Shown: one piece after another, positions 12,872-25,709 of the stretch | How the letters are laid out: the number at the start of each line of letters is the position of its first letter | Numbering within the stretch: position 1 is the stretch's first letter | Source of the DNA: Excoecaria cochinchinensis | Lineage: Eukaryota; Streptophyta; Magnoliopsida; Malpighiales; Euphorbiaceae | Length of the DNA: 64,000 nt | NCBI GenBank assembly: GCA_947683425.1 | Contig: CANTUQ010000331.1 | Location: 284,092 to 348,091 of the forward strand | Direction of reading: 5' to 3' | The notes under the pieces: model-generated | Told to the model about the DNA's origin: nothing | Seen by the model: the letters and a program-made list of their open reading frames with translations, nothing else | Database searches by the model: none | Program-made: the position numbers and the translations under genes

Positions 12872-15800
12872 ATGCGTTGTGACCGGCGAGCCTCCAGTAG
12901 CTGTTCCAATCGAGTTTCCCTGAATTATTGGACTCGGATCCAAAATTTCACCACTTTTTGCGAAAACTCGATTTTGGCGATTTTCCCTAGTGGTACCCCT
13001 AGGGAAAATTCGTCGGATTCCGACGAAACCTATTCTCGATGCGTTGTGACCGGCGAGCCTCCAGTAGTTGTTCCAATCGAGTTTCCCTGAATTATTGGAC
13101 TCGGATCCAAAATTTCACCACTTTTTGCGATTTCCCGATTTTGGCGATTTTCCCTAGTGGTACCCCTAGGGAAAATTCGTCGGATTCCGACGACGCCGAT
13201 TCTCGATGCGTTGTGACCGGCGAGCCTCCAGTAGCTGTTCCAATCGAGTTTCCCTGAATTATTGGACTCGGATCAAAAATTTCACCACTTTTTGCGATTT
13301 CTCGATTTTATGGATTTTCCCTAGTGGTACCCCTAGGAAAATCCGTAAAAATTCGTCGGATTCCGACGAAGCCGATTCTCGATGCGTTGTGACCGATGAG
13401 CCTCCAGTAGCTGTTCCAATCGAGTTTCCCTGAATTATTGGACTCGGATCCAAAATTTCACCACTTTTTGCGATTTCTCGATTTTGGCGATTTTCCCTAG
13501 TGGTACCCCTAGGGAAAATTTGTCGGATTCCGACGAAGCCGATTCTCGATGCGTTGTGACCGGCGAGCCTCCAGTAGCTGTTCCAATCAAGTTTCCCTGA
13601 ATTATTGGATTCGGATCCAAAATTTCACCACTTTTTGCGATTTCTCGATTTTGGCGATTTTCCCTAGTGGTACCCCTAGGGAAATCCGTAAAAATTCGTC
13701 GGATTCCGACGAAGCCGATTCTCGATGCGTTGTGACCAACGAGCCTCCAGTAGCTGTTCCAATCGAGTTTCCCTGAATTATTGGACTCGGATCCAAAATT
13801 TCACCACTTTTTGCGATTTCTCGATTTTGGCGATTTTCCCTAGTGGTACCCCTAGGGAAAATTCGTCGGATTCCGACGAAGCCGATTCTCGATGCGTTGT
13901 GACCGGCGAGACTCCTGTAGCATTTCCAATCAAGTTTCCCTGAATTATTGGACTCGGATCAAAAATTTCACCACTTTTTGCGATTTCTCGATTTTGGCAA
14001 TTTTCCCTAGTGGTACCCCTAGGGAAATCCGTAAAAATTCGTCGGATTCCGACGAAGCTGATTCTCAATGCGTTGCGACCGGCGAGCCTCCAGTAGCTGT
14101 TCCAATCGAGTTTCCCTGAATTATTGGACTCGGATCCAAAATTTCACCACTTTTTTCGATTTCTCGATTTTGGCGATTTTCCCTAGTGGTACCCCTAAGG
14201 AAATCCGTAAAAATTCGTCGAATTCCAACGAAGCCGATTCTCGATGCGTTGTGACCGGCGAGCCTCCAGTAGCGGTTCCAATCGAGTTTCCCTGAATTAT
14301 TGGACTCGGTTCCAAAATTTCACCACTTTTTACGATTTCTCGATTTTAGCGATTTTCCCTAGTGGTACCCCTAGGGAAAATTCGTCGAATTCCGACGAAG
14401 CCGATTCTCGATGCGTTGTGACCGGCGAGCCTCCAGTAGCTGTTCCAATCGAGTTTCCCTGAATTATTGGACTCGGATCCAAAATTTCCCCACTTTTTAC
14501 GATTTCTCGATTTTGGCGATTTTCCCTAGTGGTACATCTAGGGAAAATTCGTCGGATTCCGACGAAGCTGATTCTTGATGCGTTGTGACCGGCGAGCCTC
14601 CAGTAGCTATTCCAATCGAGTTTCCCTGAATTATTGGACTCGGATCAAAAATTTCACCACTTTTTGCGATTTCTCGATTTTGGCGATTTTCCCTAGTGGT
14701 ACCCCTAGGGAAATCCGTAAAAATTCGTCGGATTCCGATGAAGCCGATTCTCGATGCGTTGTGACCGGCGAGCCTCCAGTAGCGGTTCCAATCGAGTTTC
14801 CCTGAATTATTGGACTCGAATCCAAAATTTCACCACTTTTTGCGATTTCTCGATTTTGGCGATTTTCCCTAGTGTTACCCCAAGGGAAAATTCTTCGGAT
14901 TCCGACGAAACCGATTCTCGATGCGTTGTGACCGACGAGCCTCTAGTAGCTGTTCCAATTGAGTTTCCCTTAATTATTGGACTCGGATCCAAAATTTTAC
15001 CACTTTTTGCGATTTCTCGATTTTGGCGATTTTTCCTAGTGGTACCCCTAGGGAAAATTCGTTGGATTCCGACGAAGCCGATTCTCGATGCGTTGTGACC
15101 GGCGAGCCTCCAGTAGCTGTTCCAATCGAGTTTCCCTGAATTATTGGACTCGGATCCAAAATTTCACCACTTTTTGCGATTTCTCGATTTTGGCGATTTT
15201 TCCTAGTGGTACCCCTAGGGAAAATTCGTCGGATTCCGAAGAAGCCGATTCTCGATGCGTTGTGACCGGCGAGCCTCCAGTAGCTGTCCCAATCGAGTTT
15301 CCCTGAATTATTGGACTCGGATCCAAAATTTCACTACTTTTTGCGATTTCTCGATTTTGGCGATTTTCCCTAGTGGTACCCCTAGGGAAAATTCGTCGGA
15401 TTCCGACGATGCTGCTTCTCGATGCGTTGTGACCGGCGAGCCTCCAGTAGCTGTTCCAATTGAGTTTCGCTGAATTATTGGACTCGGATCCAAAATTTCA
15501 CCACTTTTTGCGATTTCTCGATTTTGGCAATTTTCCCTAGTGGTACCCCTAGGGAAATCCGTAAAAATTCGTCGTATTCCAACGAAGCCGATTCTCGATG
15601 CGTTGTGACCGACGAGCCTCCAGTAGCTGTTCCAATCGAGTTTCCCTGAATTATTGGACTCGGATCCAAAATTTCATCACTTTTTGCGATTTCTCGATTT
15701 TGGCGATTTTCCCTAGTGGTACCCCTAGGGAAAATTCGTCGGATTCCGACGAAGCCGATTCTCGATGCGTTGTGACCGGCGAGCCTCCAGTAGCATTTCC

Positions 15801-15940
15801 AATCGAGTTTCCCTGAATTATTGGACTCGGATCCAAAATTTCACCACTTTTTGCGATTTCTCGATTTTGGCGATTTTCCCTAGTGGTACACCTAGGGAAA
15901 TCCGTAAAAATTCGTCGGATTCCGACGAAGCCGATTCTCG
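12872..15940 (+). repeat. HOR-A copy 4, last complete copy
   Basis: It has the same 18-monomer order. A private variant is GTCGAATTCCGACG near 14390. HOR-A periodicity stops at 15941, where the next monomer is a different type (CGATTTTTGCG, GGTACCCTTAGGG). From about 13441 this copy also forms the start of the 9769-bp duplicated segment. Confidence 0.95.
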
Positions 15941-18164
15941 ATGCGTTGTGACCGGCGAGCCTCCAGTAGCTGTTCCAATCGAGTTTCCCTGAATTATTGG
16001 ACTCGGATCCAAAATTTCACCACTTTTTGCGATTTCTCGATTTTTGCGATTTTCCCTAGTGGTACCCTTAGGGAAATCCGTAAAAATTCGTCGGATTCCG
16101 ACGAAGCCGATTCTCGATGCGTTGTGACCGGCGAGCCTCCAGTAGCTGTTCCAATCGAGTTTCCCTGAATTATTGGACTCGGATCCAAAATTTTACCACT
16201 TTTTGCGATTTCTCGATTTTGGCGATTTTCCCTAGTGGTACCCTAAGGAAATCCGTAAAAATTCGTCGGATTCCGACGAAGCCGATTCTCGATGCGTTGT
16301 GACCGGCGACCCTCCAGTAGCTGTCCCAATCGAGTTTCCCTGAATTATTGGACACGGATCCAAAATTTCACCACTTTTTGCGATTTCTCGTTTTTGGCGA
16401 TTTTCACTAGTGGTACCCCTAGGGAAAATTCGTCGGATTCCGACGAAGCCGATTCTCGATGCGTTGTGACCGGCGAGCCTCCAGTAGCTGTTCCAATCGA
16501 GTTTCCCTGAATTATTGGACTCAGATCCAAAATTTCACCACTTTTTACGATTTCTCGATTTTGGCGATTTTCCCTAGTGGTACCCCTATGGAAAATTCGT
16601 CGGATTCCGACGAAGCCGATTCTCGATGCGTTGTGACCGGCGAGCCTCCAGTAGCTGTTCCAATCGAGTTTCCCTGAATTATTGGACTCGGATCCAAAAT
16701 TTCACCACTTTTTGCGATTTCTCGATATTGGCGATTTTCCCTAGTGGTACCCCTAGGGAAATCCGTAAAAATTCGTCGGATTCCGACGAAGCCGATTCTC
16801 GATGCGTTGTGACCGACGAGCCTCCAGTAGCTGTTCCAATCGAGTTTCCCTGAATTATTGGACTCGGATCCAAAATTTCACCACTTTTTGCGATTTCTCG
16901 ATTTTGGCTATTTTCCCTAGTGGTACCTCTAGGGAAAATTCGTCGGATTCCAACGAAGCCGATTCTCGATGCGTTGTGACCGGCGAGCCTCCAGTAGCAT
17001 TTTCAATCGAGTTTCCCTGAATTATTGGACTCGGATCCAAAATTTCACCACTTTTTGCGATTTCTCGATTTTGGCTATTTTTCCTAGTGGTACCCCTAGG
17101 GAAATCCGTAAAAATTCGTCGGATTCCGACGAAGCCGATTCTCGATGCGTTGTGACCGGCGAGCCTCCAGTAGCGGTTCCAATCGAGTTTCCCTGAATTA
17201 TTGGACTCGAATCCAAAATTTCACCACTTTTTGCGATTTCTCGATTTTGGCGATTTTTCCTAGTGGTACCCCTAAGGAAAATTCGTCGGATTCCGACGAA
17301 ACCGATTCTTGATGTGTTGTGACCGGCGAGCCTCCAGTAGCTGTTCCAATCGAGTTTCCCTGAATTTTTGGACTCGGATCCAAAATTTCACCACTTTTTG
17401 CGATTTCTCGATTTTGGCGACTTTCCCTAGTGGTACCCCAAGGGAAAATTCGTCGGATTCCGACGAAGCCGATTCTCGATGCATTGTGACCGGCGAGCCT
17501 CCAGTAGCTGTTCCAATCGAGTTTCCCTGAATTATTGGACTTGGATCAAAAATTTCACCACTTTTTGCGATTTCTCGATTTTGGCGATTTTCCCTAGTGG
17601 TACCCCTAGGAAAATGCGTAAAAATTCGTCGGATTCCAACGAAGCCGATTCTCGATGCGTTGTGACCGACGAGCCTCCAGTAGCTGTTCCAATCGAGTTT
17701 CCCTGAATTATTGGACTCGGATCAAAAATTTCACCACTTTTTACGATTTCTCGATTTTGGCGATTTTCCCTAGTGGTACCCCTAGGGAAAATTCGTCGGA
17801 TTCCGACGAAGCCGATTCTCGATGCGTTGTGACCGGCGAGCCTCCAGTAGCTGTTCCAATCGAGTTTCCTTGAATTATTGGACTCGGATCCAAAATTTCA
17901 CCACTTTTTGCGATTTCTCGATTTTGGCGATTTTCCCTAGTGGTACCCCTAGGGAAATCCGTAAAAATTCGTCGGATTACGACGAAGCCGATTCTCGATG
18001 CGTTTTGACCGACGAGCCTCCAGTAGCTGTTCCAATCGAGTTTCCCTGAATTATTGGACTCGGATCCAAAATTTCACCACTTTTTGCGATTTCTCGATTT
18101 TGGCGATTTTTCCTAGTGGTACCCCTAGGGAAAATTCGTCGGATTCCGACGAAGCCGATTCTCG
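15765..18164 (+). repeat. 14-monomer block P, version 1 (in segment A)
   Basis: This block recurs 4986 bp downstream (29 monomers away) at 20751 with about fifteen differences. Version 1 markers are GGCGACCCTCC near 16308, CTCAGATCC near 16523, ACTTGGATC near 17541 and AAAATGCG near 17611. It begins with the GGTACACCTAGGG monomer that also ends HOR-A. Confidence 0.88.
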
Positions 18165-20574
18165 AAGCGTTGTGACCGGCGAGCCTCCAGTAGCATTTCC
18201 AATCGAGTTTCCCTGAATTATTTTACTCGGATCCAAAATTTCACCACTTTTTGCGATTTCTCGATTTTGGCGATTTTTCCTAGTGGTACCCCTAGGGAAA
18301 ATTCGTCGGATTCCGACGAAGCCGATTCTCGATGCGTTGTGACCGGCGAGCCTCCAGTAGCTGTTCCAATCGAGTTTCCCTGAATTATTGGACTCGGATC
18401 CAAAATTTCACCACTTTTTGCGATTTCTCGATTTTGGCGATTTTCCCTAGTGGTACCCCTAGGGAAATCCGTAAAAATTTGTCGGATTCCGACGAAGCCG
18501 ATTCTCGATGCGTTGTGACCGACGAGCCTCCAGTAGCTGTTCCAATCGAGTTTCCCTGAATTATTGGACTCGGATCCAAAATTTCACCACTTTTTGCGAT
18601 TTCTCGATTTTGGCTATTTTCCCTAGTGGTACCTCTAGGGAAAATTCGTCGAATTCCAACGAAGCCGATTCTCGATGCGTTGTGACCGGCGAGCCTCCAG
18701 TAGCATTTTCAATCGAGTTTCCCAGAATTATTGGACTCGGATCCAAAATTTCACCACTTTTTGCGATTTCTCGATTTTGGCGATTTTCCCTAGTGGTACC
18801 CCTAGGGAAATCCGTAAAAATTCGTCGGATTCCGACGAAGCCGATTCTCGATGCGTTGTGACCGGCGAGCCTCCAGTAGCTGTTCCAATCGAGTTTCCCT
18901 GAATTATTGGACTCGGATCCAAAATTTCACCACTTTTTGCGATTTCTCGATTTTGGCGATTTTCCCTAGTGGTACCCCTAAGGAAATCCGTAAAAATTCG
19001 TCGGATTCCGACGAAGCCGATTCTCGATGCGTTGTGACCGGCGAGCCTCCAGTAGCTGTTCCAATCGAGTTTCCTTGAATTATTGGACTCGGATCCAAAA
19101 TTTCACCACTTTTTGCGATTTCTCGATTTTGGCGATTTTCCCTAGTGGTACCCCTAGGGAAATCCGTAAAAATTCGTCGGATTCCGACGAAGCCGATTCT
19201 CGATGCGTTGTGACCGACGAGCCTCCAGTAGCTGTTCCAATCGAGTTTCCCTGAATTATTGGACTCGGATCCAAAATTTCACCACTTTTTGCGATTTCTC
19301 GATTTTGGCGATTTTCCCTAGTGGTACCCCTAGGGAAAATTCGTCGGATTCCGACGAGGCCGATTCTCGATGCGTTGTGACCGGCGAGCCTCCAGTAGCA
19401 TTTCTAATCGAGTTTCCCTGAATTATTGGACTCGGATCCAAAATTTCACCACTTTTTGCGATTTCTCGATTTTGGCGATTTTCCCTAGTGGTACCCCTAG
19501 GGAAAATTCGTCGGATTCCGACGAAGCCCATTCTCGATGCGTTGTGACCGGCGAGCCTCCAGTAGCTGATCCAATCGAGTTTCCCTGAATTATTGGACTC
19601 GGATCCAAAATTTCACCACTTTTTGCGATTTCTCGATTTTGACGATTTTCCCTAGTGGTACCCCTAGGGAAATCCGTAAAAATTCGTCGGATTCCGACGA
19701 AGCCGATTCTCGATGCATTGTGACCGGCGAGCCTCCAGTAGCTGTTCCAATCAAGTTTCCCTGAATTACTGGACTCGGATCCAAAATTTCACCACTTTTT
19801 GCGATTTCTCGATTATGGCGATTTTCCCTAGTGGTACCCCTAGGGAAATCCGTAAAAATTCGTCGGATTCCGACGAAGCCGATTCTCGATACGTTGTGAC
19901 CGGCGAGCCTCCAGTAGCTGTTCCAATCGAGTTTCCCTGAATTATTGGACACGGATCCAAAATTTCACCACTTTTTGCGATTTCTCGATTTTGGCGATTT
20001 TCCCTAGTGTTACCCCTAGGGAAAATTCGTCGGATTCCGACGAAGCCGATTCTCGATGCGTTGTGACCGGCGAGCCTCCAGTAGCATTTCCAATTGAGTT
20101 TCCCTGAATTATTGGACTCGGATCCAAAATTTCACCACTTTTTGCGATTTCTCGATTTTGGCTATTTTCCCTAGTGGTACCCCTATGGAAAATTCGTCGG
20201 ATTCCAACGAAGCCGATTCTCGATGCGTTGTGACCGGCGAGCCTCCAGTAGCATTTTCAATCGAGTTTCCCTGAATTATTGGACTCGGATCCAAAATTTC
20301 ACCACTTTTTGCGATTTCTCGATTTTGGCGATTTTTCCTAGTGGTACCCCTAGGGAAATCCGTAAAAATTCGTCGGATTTCGACGAAGCCGATTCTCGAT
20401 GCATTGTGACCGGCGAGCCTCCAGTAGCTGTTCCAATCAAGTTTCCCTGAATTACTGGACTCGGATCCAAAATTTCAACACTTTTTGCGATTTCTCGATT
20501 TTGGCGATTTTTCCTAGTGGTACCCCTAGGGAAATCCGTAAAAATTCGTCGGATTCCGACGAAGCCGATTCTCG

Positions 20575-20750
20575 ATGCGTTGTGACCGGCGAGCCTCCAG
20601 TAGCTGTTCCAATCGAGTTTCCCTGAATTATTGGACTCGGATCCAAAATTTCACCACTTTTTGCGATTTCTCGATTTTGGCGATTTTCCCTAGTGGTACC
20701 CCTAGGGAAATCCGTAAAAATTCGTCGGATTCCGACGAAGCCGATTCTCG
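20575..20750 (+). repeat. Reference long monomer (L, 176 bp)
   Basis: It is identical in plan to the short monomer but has 9 extra bases between the two dyads. Its length also leaves remainder 2 when divided by 3. Long and short forms are interspersed in fixed orders that define the higher-order units. They are not in separate arrays. Confidence 0.95.
20711..20719 (+). repeat. 9-bp module TCCGTAAAA that separates L from S monomers
   Basis: Long monomers read GGGAAA-TCCGT-AAAAA-TTCG where short ones read GGG-AAAA-TTCG. The module is flanked by A runs, so a deletion between the A3 and A5 runs would give the short form exactly, leaving A4. This is the expected footprint of slippage or microhomology-mediated deletion. 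That makes L to S the simpler direction, but this is inference. Confidence 0.85.
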
Positions 20751-23150
20751 ATGCGTTGTGACCGGCGAGCCTCCAGTAGCATTTCCAATCGAGTTTCCCT
20801 GAATTATTGGACTCGGATCCAAAATTTCACCACTTTTTGCGATTTCTCGATTTTGGCGATTTTCCCTAGTGGTACACCTAGGGAAATCCGTAAAAATTCG
20901 TCTGATTCCGACGAAGCCGATTCTCGATGCGTTGTGACCGGCGAGCCTCCAGTAGCTGTTCCAATCGAGTTTCCCTGAATTATTGGACTCGGATCCAAAA
21001 TTTCACCACTTTTTGCGATTTCTCGATTTTTGCGATTTTCCCTAGTGGTACCCTTAGGGAAATCCGTAAAAATTCGTCGGATTCCGACGAAGCCGATTCT
21101 CGATGCGTTGTGACCGGCGAGCCTCCAGTAGCTGTTCCAATCGAGTTTCCCTGAATTATTGGACTCGGATCCAAAATTTTACCACTTTTTGCGATTTCTC
21201 GATTTTGGCGATTTTCCCTAGTGGTACCCTAAGGAAATCCGTAAAAATTCGTCGGATTCCGACGAAGCCGATTCTCGATGCGTTGTGACCGGCGAGCCTC
21301 CAGTAGCTGTCCCAATCGAGTTTCCCTGAATTATTGGACACGGATCCAAAATTTCACCACTTTTTGCGATTTCTCGTTTTTGGCGATTTTCACTAGTGGT
21401 ACCCCTAGGGAAAATTCGTCGGATTCCGACGAAGCCGATTTTCGATGCGTTGTGACCGGCGAGCCTCCAGTAGCTGTTCCAATCGAGTTTCCCTGAATTA
21501 TTGGACTCGGATCCAAAATTTCACCACTTTTTACGATTTCTCGATTTTGGCGATTTTCCCTAGTGGTACCCCTATGGAAAATTCGTCGGATTCCGACGAA
21601 GCCGATTCTCGATGCGTTGTGACCGGCGAGCCTCCAGTAGCTGTTCCAATCGAGTTTCCCTGAATTATTGGACTCGGATCCAAAATTTCACCACTTTTTG
21701 CGATTTCTCGATATTGGCGATTTTCCCTAGTGGTACCCCTAGGGAAATCCGTAAAAATTCGTCGGATTCCGACGAAGCCGATTCTCGATGCGTTGTGACC
21801 GACGAGCCTCCAGTAGCTGTTCCAATCGAGTTTCCCTGAATTATTGGACTCGGATCCAAAATTTCACCACTTTTTGCGATTTTTCGATTTTGGCTATTTT
21901 CCCTAGTGGTACCTCTAGGGAAAATTCGTCGGATTCCAACGAAGCCGATTCTCGATGCGTTGTGACCGGCGAGCCTCCAGTAGCATTTTCAATCGAGTTT
22001 CCCTGAATTATTGGACTCGGATCCAAAATTTCACCACTTTTTGCGATTTCTCGATTTTGGCTATTTTTCCTAGTGGTACCCCTAGGGAAATCCGTAAAAA
22101 TTCGTCGGATTCCGACGAAGCCGATTCTCGATGCGTTGTGACCGGCGAGCCTCCAGTAGCGGTTCCAATCGAGTTTCCCTGAATTATTGGACTCGAATCC
22201 AAAATTTCACCACTTTTTGCGATTTCTCGATTTTGGCGATTTTTCCTAGTGGTACCCCTAAGGAAAATTCGTCGGATTCCGACGAAACCGATTCTTGATG
22301 TGTTGTGACCGGCAAGCCTCCAGTAGCTGTTCCAATCGAGTTTCCCTGAATTTTTGGACTCGGATCCAAAATTTCACCACTTTTTGCGATTTCTCGATTT
22401 TGGCGACTTTCCCTAGTGGTACCCCAAGGGAAAATTCGTCGGATTCCGACGAAGCCGATTCTCGATGCATTGTGACCGGCGAGCCTCCAGTAGCTGTTCC
22501 AATCGAGTTTCCCTGAATTATTGGACTCGGATCAAAAATTTCACCACTTTTTGCGATTTCTTGATTTTGGCGATTTTCCCTAGTGGTACCCCTAGGAAAA
22601 TCCGTAAAAATTCGTCGGATTCCGACGAAGCCGATTCTCGATGCGTTGTGACCGACGAGCCTCCAGTAGCTGTTCCAATCGAGTTTCCCTGAATTATTGG
22701 ACTCGGATCAAAAATTTCACCACTTTTTACGATTTCTCGATTTTGGCGATTTTCCCTAGTGGTACCCCTAGGGAAAATTCGTCGGATTCCGACGAAGCCG
22801 ATTCTCGATGCGTTGTGACCGGCGAGCCTCCAGTAGCTGTTCCAATCGAGTTTCCTTGAATTATTGGACTCGGATCCAAAATATCACCACTTTTTGCGAT
22901 TTCTCGATTTTGGCGATTTTCCCTAGTGGTACCCCTAGGGAAATCCGTAAAAATTCGTCGGATTACGACGAAGCCGATTCTCGATGCGTTTTGACCGACG
23001 AGCCTCCAGTAGCTGTTCCAATCGAGTTTCCCTGAATTATTGGACTCGGATCCAAAATTTCACCACTTTTTGCGATTTCTCGATTTTGGCGATTTTCCCT
23101 AGTGGTACCCCTAGGGAAAATTCGTCGGATTCCGACGAAGCCGATTCTCG
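20751..23150 (+). repeat. 14-monomer block P, version 2 (in segment A)
   Basis: It is the paralogue of 15765-18164. Version 2 markers are GTCTGATTCC near 20901, GATTTTCGATG near 21441, GATTTTTCGATT near 21880, GGCAAGCC near 22312, TTCTTGATTTTG near 22558 and AAAATATCACC near 22879. Confidence 0.88.
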
Positions 23151-23209
23151 AAGCGTTGTGACCGGCGAGCCTCCAGTAGCATTTCTAATCGAGTTTCCCT
23201 GAATTATTG

Positions 23210-25709
23210 GACTCGGATCCAAAATTTCACCACTTTTTGCGATTTCTCGATTTTGGCGATTTTCCCTAGTGGTACCCCTAGGGAAAATTTGTCGGATTCC
23301 GACGAAGCCGATTCTCGATGCGTTGTGACCGGCGAGCCTCCAGTAGCTGTTCCAATCGAGTTTCCCTGAATTATTGGATTCGGATCCAAAATTTCACCAC
23401 TTTTTGCGATTTCTCGATTTTGGCGATTTTCCCTAGTGGTACCCCTAGGGAAATCCGTAAAAATTCGTCGGATTCCGACGAAGCCGATTCTCGATGCGTT
23501 GTGACCAACGAGCCTCCAGTAGCTGTTCCAATCGAGTTTCCCTGAATTATTGGACTCGGATCCAAAATTTCACCACTTTTTGCGATTTCTCGATTTTGGC
23601 GATTTTCCCTAGTGGTACCCCTAGGGAAAATTCGTCGGATTCCGACGAAGCCGATTCTCGATGCGTTGTGACCGGCGAGACTCCTGTAGCATTTCCAATC
23701 AAGTTTCCCTGAATTATTGGACTCGGATCAAAAATTTCACCACTTTTTGCGATTTCTCGATTTTGGCAATTTTCCCTAGTGGTACCCCTAGGGAAATCCG
23801 TAAAAATTCGTCGGATTCCGACGAAGCTGATTCTCAATGCGTTGCGACCGGCGAGCCTCCAGTAGCTGTTCCAATCGAGTTTCCCTGAATTATTGGACTC
23901 GGATCCAAAATTTCACCACTTTTTTCGATTTCTCGATTTTGGCGATTTTCCCTAGTGGTACCCCTAAGGAAATCCGTAAAAATTCGTCGAATTCCAACGA
24001 AGCCGATTCTCGATGCGTTGTGACCGGCGAGCCTCCAGTAGCGGTTCCAATCGAGTTTCCCTGAATTATTGGACTCGGTTCCAAAATTTCACCACTTTTT
24101 ACGATTTCTCGATTTTAGCGATTTTCCCTAGTGGTACCCCTAGGGAAAATTCGTCGGATTCCGACGAAGCCGATTCTCGATGCGTTGTGACCGGCGAGCC
24201 TCCAGTAGCTGTTCCAATCGAGTTTCCCTGAATTATTGGACTCGGATCCAAAATTTCCCCACTTTTTACGATTTCTCGATTTTGGCGATTTTCCCTAGTG
24301 GTACATCTAGGGAAAATTCGTCGGATTCCGACGAAGCTGATTCTTGATGCGTTGTGACCGGCGAGCCTCCAGTAGCTATTCCAATCGAGTTTCCCTGAAT
24401 TATTGGACTCGGATCAAAAATTTCACCACTTTTTGCGATTTCTCGATTTTGGCGATTTTCCCTAGTGGTACCCCTAGGGAAATCCGTAAAAATTCGTCGG
24501 ATTCCGATGAAGCCGATTCTCGATGCGTTGTGACCGGCGAGCCTCCAGTAGCGGTTCCAATCGAGTTTCCCTGAATTATTGGACTCGAATCCAAAATTTC
24601 ACCACTTTTTGCGATTTCTCGATTTTGGCGATTTTCCCTAGTGTTACCCCAAGGGAAAATTCTTCGGATTCCGACGAAACCGATTCTCGATGCGTTGTGA
24701 CCGACGAGCCTCTAGTAGCTGTTCCAATTGAGTTTCCCTTAATTATTGGACTCGGATCCAAAATTTTACCACTTTTTGCGATTTCTCGATTTTGGCGATT
24801 TTTCCTAGTGGTACCCCTAGGGAAAATTCGTTGGATTCCGACGAAGCCGATTCTCGATGCGTTGTGACCGGCGAGCCTCCAGTAGCTGTTCCAATCGAGT
24901 TTCCCTGAATTATTGGACTCGGATCCAAAATTTCACCACTTTTTGCGATTTCTCGATTTTGGCGATTTTTCCTAGTGGTACCCCTAGGGAAAATTCGTCG
25001 GATTCCGAAGAAGCCGATTCTCGATGCGTTGTGACCGGCGAGCCTCCAGTAGCTGTCCCAATCGAGTTTCCCTGAATTATTGGACTCGGATCCAAAATTT
25101 CACTACTTTTTGCGATTTCTCGATTTTGGCGATTTTCCCTAGTGGTACCCCTAGGGAAAATTCGTCGGATTCCGACGATGCTGCTTCTCGATGCGTTGTG
25201 ACCGGCGAGCCTCCAGTAGCTGTTCCAATTGAGTTTCGCTGAATTATTGGACTCGGATCCAAAATTTCACCACTTTTTGCGATTTCTCGATTTTGGCAAT
25301 TTTCCCTAGTGGTACCCCTAGGGAAATCCGTAAAAATTCGTCGTATTCCAACGAAGCCGATTCTCGATGCGTTGTGACCGACGAGCCTCCAGTAGCTGTT
25401 CCAATCGAGTTTCCCTGAATTATTGGACTCGGATCCAAAATTTCATCACTTTTTGCGATTTCTCGATTTTGGCGATTTTCCCTAGTGGTACCCCTAGGGA
25501 AAATTCGTCGGATTCCGACGAAGCCGATTCTCGATGCGTTGTGACCGGCGAGCCTCCAGTAGCATTTCCAATCGAGTTTCCCTGAATTATTGGACTCGGA
25601 TCCAAAATTTCACCACTTTTTGCGATTTCTCGATTTTGGCGATTTTCCCTAGTGGTACACCTAGGGAAATCCGTAAAAATTCGTCGGATTCCGACGAAGC
25701 CGATTCTCG
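23210..25709 (+). repeat. Partial HOR-A copy inside segment B
   Basis: Fourteen complete HOR-A monomers (types 5 to 18) plus part of the fourth are carried here by the segment duplication. This accounts for HOR-A sequence more than 7 kb away from its main array. It lacks the private variant of copy 4 at 14390, so that substitution arose after the duplication or was lost here by conversion. Confidence 0.9.

Larger units (their letters stand above)
18165..20750 (+). repeat. Intervening stretch between the two P blocks, segment A
   Basis: Fifteen monomers of varied type, with AGCATTTTC, GCATTGTGACC, CCAATCAAG, TCGATACG and AGTGTTACCCC variants. The same cluster of variants reappears at 34.8-38.6 kb, 41.3-42.5 kb, 44.4-47.7 kb and 56.1-57.1 kb. 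It is therefore one of the most widely reused modules of the window. Confidence 0.85.
13441..23209 (+). repeat. Segment A: first copy of a 57-monomer, 9769-bp tandem duplication
   Basis: Monomer starts from 13549 to 23150 all reappear 9769 bp downstream with the same type order and the same rare variants. The unit has 57 monomers: 29 short and 28 long, two of the long ones carrying the one-base loss. Its parts are the last 14 monomers of HOR-A copy 4, a 14-monomer block, an intervening stretch and a second version of that block. I place the edge within about 80 bp, because monomers are too alike there. Confidence 0.92.

Noticed and set aside
16117..16291. One-base loss in GGTACCCTAAGG as a possible sequencing error
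   Set aside because: The same change occurs in five monomers (2461, 16117, 21103, 25886, 30872) with the same neighbouring variants, so it is an inherited variant, unlike the scattered losses after 57136.
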